NCBI GenBank assembly: GCA_002394725.1
Contig: DGUQ01000178.1
Span: 1 to 23,166 of the forward strand
Reading direction: 5' to 3'
DNA length: 23,166 nucleotides
Origin: Ruminococcaceae bacterium UBA4306
GTDB lineage: Bacteria > Bacillota > Clostridia > Oscillospirales > Acutalibacteraceae
Part shown: positions 13,459 through 21,569 of the stretch, one piece after another
Numbering within the stretch: position 1 is the first letter of the stretch
Layout of the letters: each line of letters opens with the position of its first letter
Made by a program: the position numbers and the translations under genes
The notes under the pieces: model-generated
Seen by the model: the letters and a program-made list of their open reading frames with translations, nothing else
The model's database searches: none
Told to the model about the DNA's origin: nothing

Positions 13459-14298
13459 ATGAGCGTCATCGGAGAGCAAATCAAGAAATACCGCAATCAA
13501 AAGAATTATACACAGGAAAAGCTCGGCAACTTAATCGGCGTTACGATGCAGGCGGTCTCTAAATGGGAACGAGGCGGTACGCCCGACGCGGAGATTCTGC
13601 CGAAGCTCGCCGACGCGCTGGAGGTAAGCATCGACGCGCTTTACGGCAGAGAAGAACAGGATTTTCAGCTTGCCATCATTAAAAAGCTGAGTTCCATGCC
13701 GGGCGATGAAGCTTTTCGCTGTGCGTTTAATTTCTGCTGGTCGCTGATCCTGGGGCTGACGGGAAGAGAGAACTTCTCTGAGGATTTTGCCGATACCTTT
13801 GTCATCCATTCCGAGAAAAAAAGAGATCCCTGCCCGGATTATTTTGCCAAGCTGTTGAACGACGACGGCTTAGCCTTGGCGCGGATCTCAAATGACTTCC
13901 GTCATTTCTTTCTGATGACGCGTCCTAAGACAGACAACATTCTCTCGCATTTTGAAAGTGAAGACGCGATCCGGCAGGTTTTCGCGCTCTTTGCGGACAA
14001 AAAGCTCCTGCATATCGTCTATTATCTGTATACGGTGTCTGATATACCGGTCACGGCGCCGCTCATCAGTCAGGGAACCGGACTTGAATTGCAGGACGTC
14101 GAGCGCTGTATGAAGACACTCTGCGACAAGCAGATCGTGCATCCCATGAAGATCGCGTCCGTTGACGGAGAAATCAACTCCTATATCATCCGTTTCGAGA
14201 CCAATGTTCTGCCGTTGCTTTGCTTTGCGGATGGGATCGCCAAGGGCTCTCCGCACCCTGTTTTCGGTGTGTGCGACAGGAAAAAACCGGTTTTCTAA
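13459..14298 (+). CDS. XRE family regulator with C-terminal winged-helix-like domain
   Basis: About 279 residues. The N-terminal Cro/C1 HTH is clear (YTQEKLGNLIGVTMQAVSKW, then ERGGTPDAEILPKLADAL, ending ALYGREE). The C-terminal part is soluble and helical and includes a segment like a small winged helix (PLISQGTGLELQDVERCMKT, then LCDKQIVHP). This type is usual in Clostridia regulators whose signal is unknown. I chose ATG 13459 because GGAGGG lies six bases upstream; a TTG at 13453 directly abuts that site. It has its own promoter and a terminator downstream, so it is a separate unit just upstream of the secreted-protein operon, which makes it a candidate regulator of it. Confidence 0.88.
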   Translation: MSVIGEQIKKYRNQKNYTQEKLGNLIGVTMQAVSKWERGGTPDAEILPKLADALEVSIDALYGREEQDFQLAIIKKLSSMPGDEAFRCAFNFCWSLILGLTGRENFSEDFADTFVIHSEKKRDPCPDYFAKLLNDDGLALARISNDFRHFFLMTRPKTDNILSHFESEDAIRQVFALFADKKLLHIVYYLYTVSDIPVTAPLISQGTGLELQDVERCMKTLCDKQIVHPMKIASVDGEINSYIIRFETNVLPLLCFADGIAKGSPHPVFGVCDRKKPVF

Positions 14299-14341
14299 AC
14301 TAACAGTTGTATTATTCTATTATCCGTTGGATAGATGGTTT

Positions 14342-14380
14342 AACAGTTGCTTGATATTGATCAGGCAGCTGTTTTATTAT
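14342..14380 (+). terminator. Intrinsic terminator after the plus-strand XRE gene
   Basis: AACAGTTGCTTGAT and ATCAGGCAGCTGTT pair over 14 positions (two G-U) around ATTG, followed by TTATTATAT. Part of it may also serve as promoter for the next gene: TTGATC, 17 bases, TATAGA, a weak match. Confidence 0.8.
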
Positions 14381-14426
14381 ATAGATAGTAGTCAACTCGC
14401 AAATTGTTGTTGAAAGGATGATTTAT

Positions 14427-15389
14427 ATGAAAACTGTTTTGACAAAAGTCTTAGCTTTGATCCTCGTTATCTTTATGATAACCTCCTGTGCTATAACCGT
14501 TGTCAACGCACAGGACATGAATTATCAACCGCAGTGCTCCGTCGAAGAGGCGATCGCTCAGGCGGAATCAGCGGCAGGAGAATCGATCGCCACCAACCGT
14601 ATCTACTTCCAAATGCCCCGTTTGGACAGCTGGTACAGCGAATACGGCGTCTATCAGGACAGGTTTTGCGCAGGCATTTACTGGTGGGACGGTTCCGTTA
14701 TTCCTCAAGCCTATCCCGGCTATCGCGCGTGTGTTGAGCAATACGATCAGGGCGTCTACTATGCCGACGTCCCCACAGACGTTACCAACGTAATCTGGAA
14801 CAACGGCTTTTTCGCGGAGCAATCGGAGAACCGTGACGTGTTTGATCAGCATTGCCAGACAGAAAACGTAAATATCGAAGGAGCGTACGCAGGCGACTAT
14901 GAGACCCTCCCCGAGGGCAGTCCCAATCAAGATAATATGGACGGCTGTATCTTCATCGTCGATCCCGATCCCGAGATCACCACAAGTCAGTACTTACCCA
15001 TAAGGCCGTACGCCGGCAACTGGTATGTTTATTACGGCGACGGCTGCTACGGAAGCTACGCGACAACGAGCAAGAGCTTTATCTCTTATGAAGCAAACTG
15101 CCTGAATCCCGATCACTTTGACGAGAACGGCAACCATATCGGCGGCAATCACATCAAAGCGCCGATCACGTTCGTCTATGGTGACGCCGACTACGACGGT
15201 GAAGTCACGATCCTTGACGCGACTGTGATCCAGCGTGTATTGATTGATATGGAATGGGAGCCATTTAACGAAAAGGCCGCCGACGTCAACGGGAACGGCT
15301 TGGACGTCACCGACGCAACCTTGATCCAGCGATTTGATGTGGAAATGATCGATCGCTTCCCTGTAGAAAATGAAACGGCAAACGGATAA
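14427..15389 (+). CDS. Secreted protein with CBM26-like N-terminal module and type I dockerin
   Basis: About 320 residues. It has an N-terminal export signal (KVLALILVIFMITSC ... VVNAQ) that could be cut by signal peptidase I after VNA or treated as a lipobox at ITSC. The central part has a starch-binding-module-like pattern (RIYFQMP, AGIYWWDGS, YPGYRA, VYYADVP, VIWNNG) resembling the C-terminal module of the esterase at 19830. Residues about 252-312 are a type I dockerin with two calcium-loop repeats (GDADYDGEVTILDATVIQR and ADVNGNGLDVTDATLIQRF). Dockerins plug into cohesins on scaffoldins or cell-surface proteins; no cohesin is in the window. No catalytic motif is seen. ATG 14427 has AAAGG upstream; an ATG at 14418 overlaps it. 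It is the first gene of the exported-protein run. Confidence 0.85.
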   Translation: MKTVLTKVLALILVIFMITSCAITVVNAQDMNYQPQCSVEEAIAQAESAAGESIATNRIYFQMPRLDSWYSEYGVYQDRFCAGIYWWDGSVIPQAYPGYRACVEQYDQGVYYADVPTDVTNVIWNNGFFAEQSENRDVFDQHCQTENVNIEGAYAGDYETLPEGSPNQDNMDGCIFIVDPDPEITTSQYLPIRPYAGNWYVYYGDGCYGSYATTSKSFISYEANCLNPDHFDENGNHIGGNHIKAPITFVYGDADYDGEVTILDATVIQRVLIDMEWEPFNEKAADVNGNGLDVTDATLIQRFDVEMIDRFPVENETANG

Positions 15390-15413
15390 ACATTTTAGTT
15401 GAGGAACAGAGGA

Positions 15414-16532
15414 ATGAGAATAATTATCACAAGAACGATCTGCGTCATTCTGTGTATTTCATTCATCATGATCGCCGTGGGATGTACCAACCGAACAAAA
15501 GAATCCCAAAGCACCGAAACCATATCGGAAACGATCTCAACCGGCAGGAAAGCTCAGACGGACGCAGTATTAACCGATCATCAATTCAAAGGCATCGTGC
15601 AGATCACCAAGGGCAGCGATGTGATCTATCAGTATGTCAACGGCAACGACGATAACGACAAGCCGCTGACGATCGGCGCTTCTATGCCGATTGGTTCCGT
15701 ATCAAAGCAATTCTGCGCTGCCTGTATTATGCTGCTTTGCGACCAAAATAAGCTCAGCTTGGATGATACGTTGGAAAAGTTTTTTCCGGAATATAAAGAG
15801 AGCAAAAGACTGACGATCAAAAACCTTCTTAACATGAGCTCGGGGATCAAAAATTATCTTGAGCTGGTGAACCCGTCAACTATGGGTACAAATGAAAAGG
15901 ATAACGTGAGTATCATTAAAAATGCGATATTCCATGAGGAGCTGCGTTTCGAGCCCGGCAATGATTATGCGTATTCAAACTCCAACTATTTTCTGCTCGC
16001 TGAGATCGTTGAACAGGTAAGCGGCGTCCCTTATCACGAATTCCTCAGGAAAAACTATTTTGAACCTTTTGAAATGACTCACACAGGCTTCACGGATGAG
16101 GTAACCGGGAATAATGAATGGAACTTCGCGCTTTCCGAAACAGAATCAACGCAAGAAGGCTTCTACGAGCCCGGATTGACCAAAGGAGCCGGCGACGTTG
16201 TATCTAACGCTGAGGATATGGACAAGTGGATGCATGGGCTTAGCAGCGGAAAAGTGATATCTTCCGACGCTTTCCGTCAGATGACGCAGGACGCAAATCC
16301 CGAGAGCGGAGAAGAATACTGCTACGGCTTTTGGCATATGCCATATGGCGGCGTGGGTCACGTCGGACAGATCCCGCCGCATTTCGGGGCGGTGGATTAC
16401 ATCAATACCGATCGTGACGTCTATCTGTTCGCAGTTTCAAACTCCGGTCGTGGAATGTCATATGTGCAGGAGATCCCTCAGGCGCTGCTCAGTATTCTGT
16501 TTGAAAAGGAAGAGGAGACTAGCTTATCATGA
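15414..16532 (+). CDS. Serine hydrolase lipoprotein, class C beta-lactamase family (copy 1)
   Basis: 372 residues, with a lipobox (IAVGC, C24). The penicillin-binding-protein/class C fold motifs are S95-V-S-K98 (GSVSKQFCA), Y187-S-N189 (YAYSNSNY) and an HVG in the KTG position (GVGHVGQIP). The HxG variant is typical of family esterases and D-aminopeptidases rather than true beta-lactamases. It starts at ATG 15414 behind GAGGAACAGAGG, 24 bases after the dockerin gene, and ends overlapping the protease gene as ATGA. It is a paralogue of the gene at 21570: the SxxK region and LTIK-LL segments align closely. Likely role: extracytoplasmic ester or peptide hydrolysis. Confidence 0.9.
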   Translation: MRIIITRTICVILCISFIMIAVGCTNRTKESQSTETISETISTGRKAQTDAVLTDHQFKGIVQITKGSDVIYQYVNGNDDNDKPLTIGASMPIGSVSKQFCAACIMLLCDQNKLSLDDTLEKFFPEYKESKRLTIKNLLNMSSGIKNYLELVNPSTMGTNEKDNVSIIKNAIFHEELRFEPGNDYAYSNSNYFLLAEIVEQVSGVPYHEFLRKNYFEPFEMTHTGFTDEVTGNNEWNFALSETESTQEGFYEPGLTKGAGDVVSNAEDMDKWMHGLSSGKVISSDAFRQMTQDANPESGEEYCYGFWHMPYGGVGHVGQIPPHFGAVDYINTDRDVYLFAVSNSGRGMSYVQEIPQALLSILFEKEEETSLS

Positions 16533-18208
16533 TAAGAATAACAGCTATGATAATGAGCGTGATTATGATGATTGCATTGATGACGACATTGTTAACTGGG
16601 TGTTCAGACTCCGGGAATACAACCAAAGGCACAGATGAAATCGACGTCACAACGCTACCGTCGCGATTTGATCTGAGAAATGTAGACGGCAAGAATTATG
16701 TCACACCTGTCAAAACACAGCGTTATGGGGATTGTTGGACGTTTGCTATGGCAGGTTCTGCCGAGATCGCGTATTTATATGCGAACGATATGGGCGTTTC
16801 TGTGGGAGAGAAAAACGATCAGGTCGATTTCTCCGAGAAATATATTGCGTGGTATATGTTTCACGGTATCACAAAGGATGACGTTGTAAAGGGCAAGGTT
16901 CGTTCCTCGCAGGAAGGAGAAGGCTTTGATCCGTCCGTCATGGAAAAAGAGCAGGGCGAGCTCACCGCATATTTTATCGGCGGACCGTTTGTACAAGCCG
17001 CGAACTTTTTCGGCTCGGGTTTTGGACCGGTTGATGAAAGCATGGAAATCAACTCAGAGAAACCTTATGCGTATAATGATTCATGGAAGGGAGAATGGAC
17101 GCTTCCGTTGAACGCAGAGTATCGCGGCGTTCCTGCTTCCGCGCTTTTCAGAGACAGCCGTATCCTGCCGCCTCCCGCAACTTTTGATGCAAACGGCAGC
17201 TACACGCTGAACGCAGACGGACTGAATGCAATCAAGTCGGAGTTATATCAGGGACATGGTGTTACGATAGCCTTAAATGCTGAACACCCGGGCTTCAACA
17301 GCAAAAACCGCGCCGTTTACGACAACGGTGACAATGAGCCGAATCACGCCGTTGCCGTCGTGGGATATGTCGATGACTTCCCGAAGGAAAAGTTCACAAG
17401 GACAAAATCAGACGGTACGGTGATCGAGGGGAGCACACCACCCGACAACGGAGCGTTGATCATTAAGAACAGCTGGGGTCTGACGACCTTTGACGGAGAT
17501 ATCGACGACGGCTATTTATATCTTTCCTATTATGATCATAGTTTGTTAGCCGCATTGAGCTATGTGTTTGATAACAATAACAAAGCAAAACACACCACGC
17601 GGAATATCGATCAGTACGATCTGATGATGACGATATGGTACGGTACCTCGAACTATGAAGCTGAAACCAAAATGGCTAACGTATTTGATGCCGAAGAGGA
17701 TGAAAGCCTATTTCAAATCGAGTACAGAACAAGCTATCCGGACGCTCAGGTGAGCTACGAGATATACAAGGATATCGACAAGAATGATCCTTCTTCCGGT
17801 ACACTGCTGGAAAAAGGAGAACACACCCATCAGTATGCCGGCTCTCATGTGATCGACCTGAATCAGGAATACTCTCTTAAAAAAGGAGATCGCTATTCGA
17901 TCGTTCTGACGATGAAACGCGGTGAGACCTATACCGAGGTATTCCCGTACGGTACACAGATCAACTGGGAAATGATCAAGGGCTTAAAGATGACGGGCAT
18001 CATCAATCCGGGCGAGAGCTTTTTGTTTACCGACGGCAAATGGAGCGATATGTCAGAGAGGAAGGACAGCCTCATCGACAGCGCGTATCAACAATGCGCG
18101 CAGGTCGTCGCTTCCGACAAAGCCATTCCTCAGTTAGAGCTGAATAAAAAGGATTTTACCATTGACAACTATCCGATTAAGGCGATCCTCGCGCCAAAAG
18201 AGAAATAG
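16529..18208 (+). CDS. Papain-family (C1) cysteine protease lipoprotein with lectin-like C-terminal domain
   Basis: 559 residues. The signal peptide ends in LLTGC (C25). The C1 peptidase domain starts at LPSRFDLRN and has Q64 and C69 in VKTQRYGDCWTFA, H273 in NHAVAVVGY and N314 in LIIKNSWG: the full oxyanion and catalytic set. No separate inhibitory propeptide is evident between the lipobox and the domain. From about residue 370 a beta-rich region follows (FQIEYRTSYPDAQVSYEIYK ... YSLKKGDRYSIVL ... LNKKDFTIDNYPIKA), like the lectin-like domain attached to other Clostridia C1 proteases. It should act at the cell surface on proteins or peptides. The start overlaps the previous stop (ATGA). Confidence 0.9.
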   Translation: MIRITAMIMSVIMMIALMTTLLTGCSDSGNTTKGTDEIDVTTLPSRFDLRNVDGKNYVTPVKTQRYGDCWTFAMAGSAEIAYLYANDMGVSVGEKNDQVDFSEKYIAWYMFHGITKDDVVKGKVRSSQEGEGFDPSVMEKEQGELTAYFIGGPFVQAANFFGSGFGPVDESMEINSEKPYAYNDSWKGEWTLPLNAEYRGVPASALFRDSRILPPPATFDANGSYTLNADGLNAIKSELYQGHGVTIALNAEHPGFNSKNRAVYDNGDNEPNHAVAVVGYVDDFPKEKFTRTKSDGTVIEGSTPPDNGALIIKNSWGLTTFDGDIDDGYLYLSYYDHSLLAALSYVFDNNNKAKHTTRNIDQYDLMMTIWYGTSNYEAETKMANVFDAEEDESLFQIEYRTSYPDAQVSYEIYKDIDKNDPSSGTLLEKGEHTHQYAGSHVIDLNQEYSLKKGDRYSIVLTMKRGETYTEVFPYGTQINWEMIKGLKMTGIINPGESFLFTDGKWSDMSERKDSLIDSAYQQCAQVVASDKAIPQLELNKKDFTIDNYPIKAILAPKEK

Positions 18209-18232
18209 CAAATCATAAGAGGATGAACTAAA

Positions 18233-19822
18233 ATGAAAAGAGTTATAGCGTTAGTTTTGATCGTGGTAATGGTTATGCTGTTTTCGGTTGGCTGCGGCGG
18301 TACAACAGAAGAGTCTGAGAAAAAACCGCAGCCTGTTACGAATCTCTCTAAGCCCGATCTGACAAAATGGCACTACAACGAAGAATTCGATCTTTACTAT
18401 CAAACCGGCATCGACTATTGTGAGAAGCCTGCTGATGAACAGTATGAACAGCTGGCGGTATTTGTCCCCGGCGCGTATATGGATGCGAGTGATAACGGCG
18501 ACGGTACCTATACCTGTAAGGTGAGCGAGAGCGCAGAGCTCAACGGATACTCCGCGGCAACAGCTCCGATTATGATCCCGGTCGAAACACCCGGGTATGC
18601 TTCCGCCAAGGCTTTGAACGATGAGATCCTGATGACGCATCAGGGTATGCTTGAACAGCTTTCCTACTATACCTCTCAGGGCTTTGTATTCGTTCTATCC
18701 GGTTGCCGCGGTACCAATGAAGGCGCGCCTGCAGGCGTTACCGACCTGAAGGCGGCGATTCGCTACATCCGTTACGCTGACGACGTGATTGCCGGAGACG
18801 CGGAGAGCCTTTTTGTATACGGAATGAGCGGAGGCGGTGCTCAGGCGACGATCCTCGGCGCGTCAGGCGACAGCGAGCTGTATGATCCGTATCTCGAAGC
18901 GATCGGCGCGGTACAGGGCGTGTCGGACGCGGTACAGGGCGTGATGGCATGGTGTCCGGTCACCAATCTTGATACCGCCAATGCGGAATACGAATGGATG
19001 ATGGGCTGTACGCGACCGAAACGAACCGACGAGCTGAACGCGATCTCTGACAAGCTGGCACACGCCTATGCCGCTTATGTCAACCAAGCGGGCTTTACCG
19101 ACGAAAGCGGTAAGCCGCTGACATTGACTGAGTCAGAAGAAGGTATCTATCAGGCAGGAAGCTATTATGATCATGTCAAAGGTGTGATCGAGACCTCGCT
19201 CAATCATTATCTGACTGATACTAAGTTCACCAATATCACGGCGCAGGATTATATCAACAGTCTGAACACAGACAAAAATTGGGTTATCTATGATAAGACC
19301 ACAAATACCGCCACGATCACAAGTGTAGCGGATTTTGCAAAGCACTGTAAGACCGCTTCCGATCTGCCTGTTGCGTTTGACGGGCTCCGGGGTAAAAACA
19401 CGCTGTTTGGCAGCAGTGAGGGCGAACTCTCCCACTTTGACCGTATCCTTGCGGATGTATTGACTGAAATGAACAGCGAATATGCCGCAGATTTCGCGGC
19501 AGATCTGGCAAAAGCAAATTTCGTCGGTCATACTGTTGAAACACGCGTGAATCTATATTCTCCGCTGTTTTATCTGATGAAAAGCCGCGAGGGATACGGT
19601 ACATCCAACATTGCAAAATACTGGCGTATCCGTTCCGGAATCGAGCAGAAAACCAACTCGCTGACGACCGAGATCAATCTTGCTATAGCCCTTAAAAGCT
19701 GTGACAAGGTCGATAACGTTGATTTCGAGACCGTATGGGCGCAAGACCATACTGAGGCGGAACGCTCGGGCAACAGCACTGAAAACTATATTGCTTGGGT
19801 CAACACTTGCATGAAAGGATAA
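18233..19822 (+). CDS. Tannase-like alpha/beta hydrolase lipoprotein
   Basis: 529 residues with lipobox FSVGC (C21). The fold resembles bacterial tannase-type carboxylesterases: DYCEKPADEQYEQLAVFVP, APIMIPVETPGY, VFVLSGCRGTNEG, GVTDLKAAIRYIRY, nucleophile elbow YGMSGGGAQATILGASGDS (S199) and AWCPVTNLDTANAEYEW. A C-terminal H506 (WAQDHTEAE) fits the catalytic His. The acid residue is uncertain: where related enzymes have an Asp after an IRxG motif, this one reads IRSGIEQKTNS. The role is probably cleavage of ester-linked (possibly phenolic) groups outside the cell; tannin cleavage itself is not shown. Its RBS is AGAGGATG, 24 bases after the protease gene. Confidence 0.8.
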   Translation: MKRVIALVLIVVMVMLFSVGCGGTTEESEKKPQPVTNLSKPDLTKWHYNEEFDLYYQTGIDYCEKPADEQYEQLAVFVPGAYMDASDNGDGTYTCKVSESAELNGYSAATAPIMIPVETPGYASAKALNDEILMTHQGMLEQLSYYTSQGFVFVLSGCRGTNEGAPAGVTDLKAAIRYIRYADDVIAGDAESLFVYGMSGGGAQATILGASGDSELYDPYLEAIGAVQGVSDAVQGVMAWCPVTNLDTANAEYEWMMGCTRPKRTDELNAISDKLAHAYAAYVNQAGFTDESGKPLTLTESEEGIYQAGSYYDHVKGVIETSLNHYLTDTKFTNITAQDYINSLNTDKNWVIYDKTTNTATITSVADFAKHCKTASDLPVAFDGLRGKNTLFGSSEGELSHFDRILADVLTEMNSEYAADFAADLAKANFVGHTVETRVNLYSPLFYLMKSREGYGTSNIAKYWRIRSGIEQKTNSLTTEINLAIALKSCDKVDNVDFETVWAQDHTEAERSGNSTENYIAWVNTCMKG

Positions 19823-19829
19823 AATTACG

Positions 19830-21524
19830 ATGAAAATGAAGATAATTCTATCAGCCTTGTTGTGCGGCGTTATCTTTCTTTCACTGCTGACAGCCTGCTC
19901 CGATAACGCAAAAAGCACCCCTGACGAGAAATCGGAGCTAATGCACAGTTTCGTTGTCAGAGCACCAAAGAAAACAACGGAGCTGACAGCGACGTTCCTG
20001 AATACGGGTAACGGCAAAACCGCGGACGTTACGATGGAAAAGGACAGCGAGGATGACAGCAGTACCGTCTTTCGCTGTGAAGCGGACGTCAACCTCTACA
20101 ACATGGTGCACGTGACCTATCAAGATGAATCGAGCATGGACGTCGCATTCAACAGCTTTGTCAGCGGCTGGAATTATACCGGCAAGGATTTTCTGCCGTA
20201 TACACAAGGCAAAGAGCCTGTCTATGATCCGAAGTTCGAGACAAAGACATTTCAGTTTGACGGACGGGACAAGCTCGTCTATATTTGGACGCCCGAGGAT
20301 TACGACGCAAAGTCGAAAGAGAAATACTCCGTCATCTATCTGTTTGACGGTCAAAGCGTTCTTGCGACAGGCAAGGACCGCGGCATGGACAATGATCTGG
20401 TCTGCTGGAATGTTGCCGAGCATATCGAGAGCATGATGGCGACAACCGAGCATAAAGCGATCGTGGTCGGCATCGAGAATAATGACGTCTACCGATGGGA
20501 TGAGCTGGTTCCCGATCTCGGCGAGATCAATATGGAAGAATCCCCCGAAAACGCTAAAGAGGAGGATCTGACGAAGAAGCGGGGCACTGCCTTTGCGGAT
20601 TTTCTCATCGATACCGTCATGCCGTATGTGAATGACAATTATCATGTTTATACCGACGCAAAGCACACGGCGCTGGCAGGAGCGTCCTTAGGCGGTCTCG
20701 AGACCTTCTATACCGTTCTGTCCCATCCCGACAAGTTCGGCACGGGCGGTGTGATGTCGGCGACCTTTGATATGTTTGCCGATAAGGAATGGACAGCGTT
20801 TTTGAAGGATAAGATGAAGATGAAGAACGCGCCGTTTCTGTATTTTTACGCAGGCAGCTATATGGGCGACAACGGCGATGTATCTCAGTCCATGTATAAC
20901 AAGCTGATCGAGGACGGCTACGCAAAGGATAAGCTCGTGTTCAGTAAATATGAACCCGGTGAACACCTGATCGAGTATTGGAGAAATATCTTTCCCGAGT
21001 TTTTGGAGGCGGTTTTCACACAGAAGGTCTCCGCGCTCGAATTTGCCGCTCCTGTTGAGTATGAGGATAAAAGCGATCATCTCGAAGAGATTCTTGACGA
21101 TCTGGAGCTTGATCCCAATGACATCAAGCCCGGCTATCTCTATTATGACAACAGTGAAACAAAGTGGGATAAGGTCTATGCCTACTGGTGGGGCGGAATG
21201 GCATTCAACAGCTTCACCAAGGAGCCCTATTATTTTGCCGAGTGGCCGGGATTCCCAATGGAACAGATCGGAGATACCGACATCTATCGCGTCAAAGCTC
21301 CGTGGGGCAATCAGGGGATCATCTTTGACTCGGGCGTGACCGACAGAGAGGTCGCCGAGGGTAAGCCGGCGTTCCAGACGACCGATATCCAGTATAACAA
21401 CGACCTGATCGGAAAGATCTACAAGATCGATCTGTCGGTCGAACCGAAAGCCGACCCCGGCAATATGAAGTCAAAGCTGAGATATTCCGCCGGAAGCTGG
21501 TCTGACTATTCACCGGAACAATAA
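19830..21524 (+). CDS. Esterase-D-type lipoprotein with C-terminal CBM26-like starch-binding module
   Basis: 564 residues; lipobox LLTAC (C23). Residues about 33-110 form a beta-rich N-terminal domain. The esterase domain (enterochelin esterase/esterase D type) has YSVIYLFDGQS, nucleophile elbow LAGASLGGLE (S286), VVGIENNDVYRWDEL and H379 in YEPGEHLIEYW. A charged linker (about 410-430) leads to a C-terminal module (about 433-535) with YLYYDNSETKWDKVYAYWWG, EWPGFPMEQI, DIYRVKAPWG and IIFDSG, the CBM26 pattern of aromatic starch contacts. The enzyme probably removes acyl groups while bound to an alpha-glucan. The start is seven bases after the tannase-like gene, with AAAGGA upstream. Confidence 0.85.
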   Translation: MKMKIILSALLCGVIFLSLLTACSDNAKSTPDEKSELMHSFVVRAPKKTTELTATFLNTGNGKTADVTMEKDSEDDSSTVFRCEADVNLYNMVHVTYQDESSMDVAFNSFVSGWNYTGKDFLPYTQGKEPVYDPKFETKTFQFDGRDKLVYIWTPEDYDAKSKEKYSVIYLFDGQSVLATGKDRGMDNDLVCWNVAEHIESMMATTEHKAIVVGIENNDVYRWDELVPDLGEINMEESPENAKEEDLTKKRGTAFADFLIDTVMPYVNDNYHVYTDAKHTALAGASLGGLETFYTVLSHPDKFGTGGVMSATFDMFADKEWTAFLKDKMKMKNAPFLYFYAGSYMGDNGDVSQSMYNKLIEDGYAKDKLVFSKYEPGEHLIEYWRNIFPEFLEAVFTQKVSALEFAAPVEYEDKSDHLEEILDDLELDPNDIKPGYLYYDNSETKWDKVYAYWWGGMAFNSFTKEPYYFAEWPGFPMEQIGDTDIYRVKAPWGNQGIIFDSGVTDREVAEGKPAFQTTDIQYNNDLIGKIYKIDLSVEPKADPGNMKSKLRYSAGSWSDYSPEQ

Positions 21525-21569
21525 CGGTCAGCGATCCTTTGAAGCAAAGTACACAAAAAGGAGAACGAC

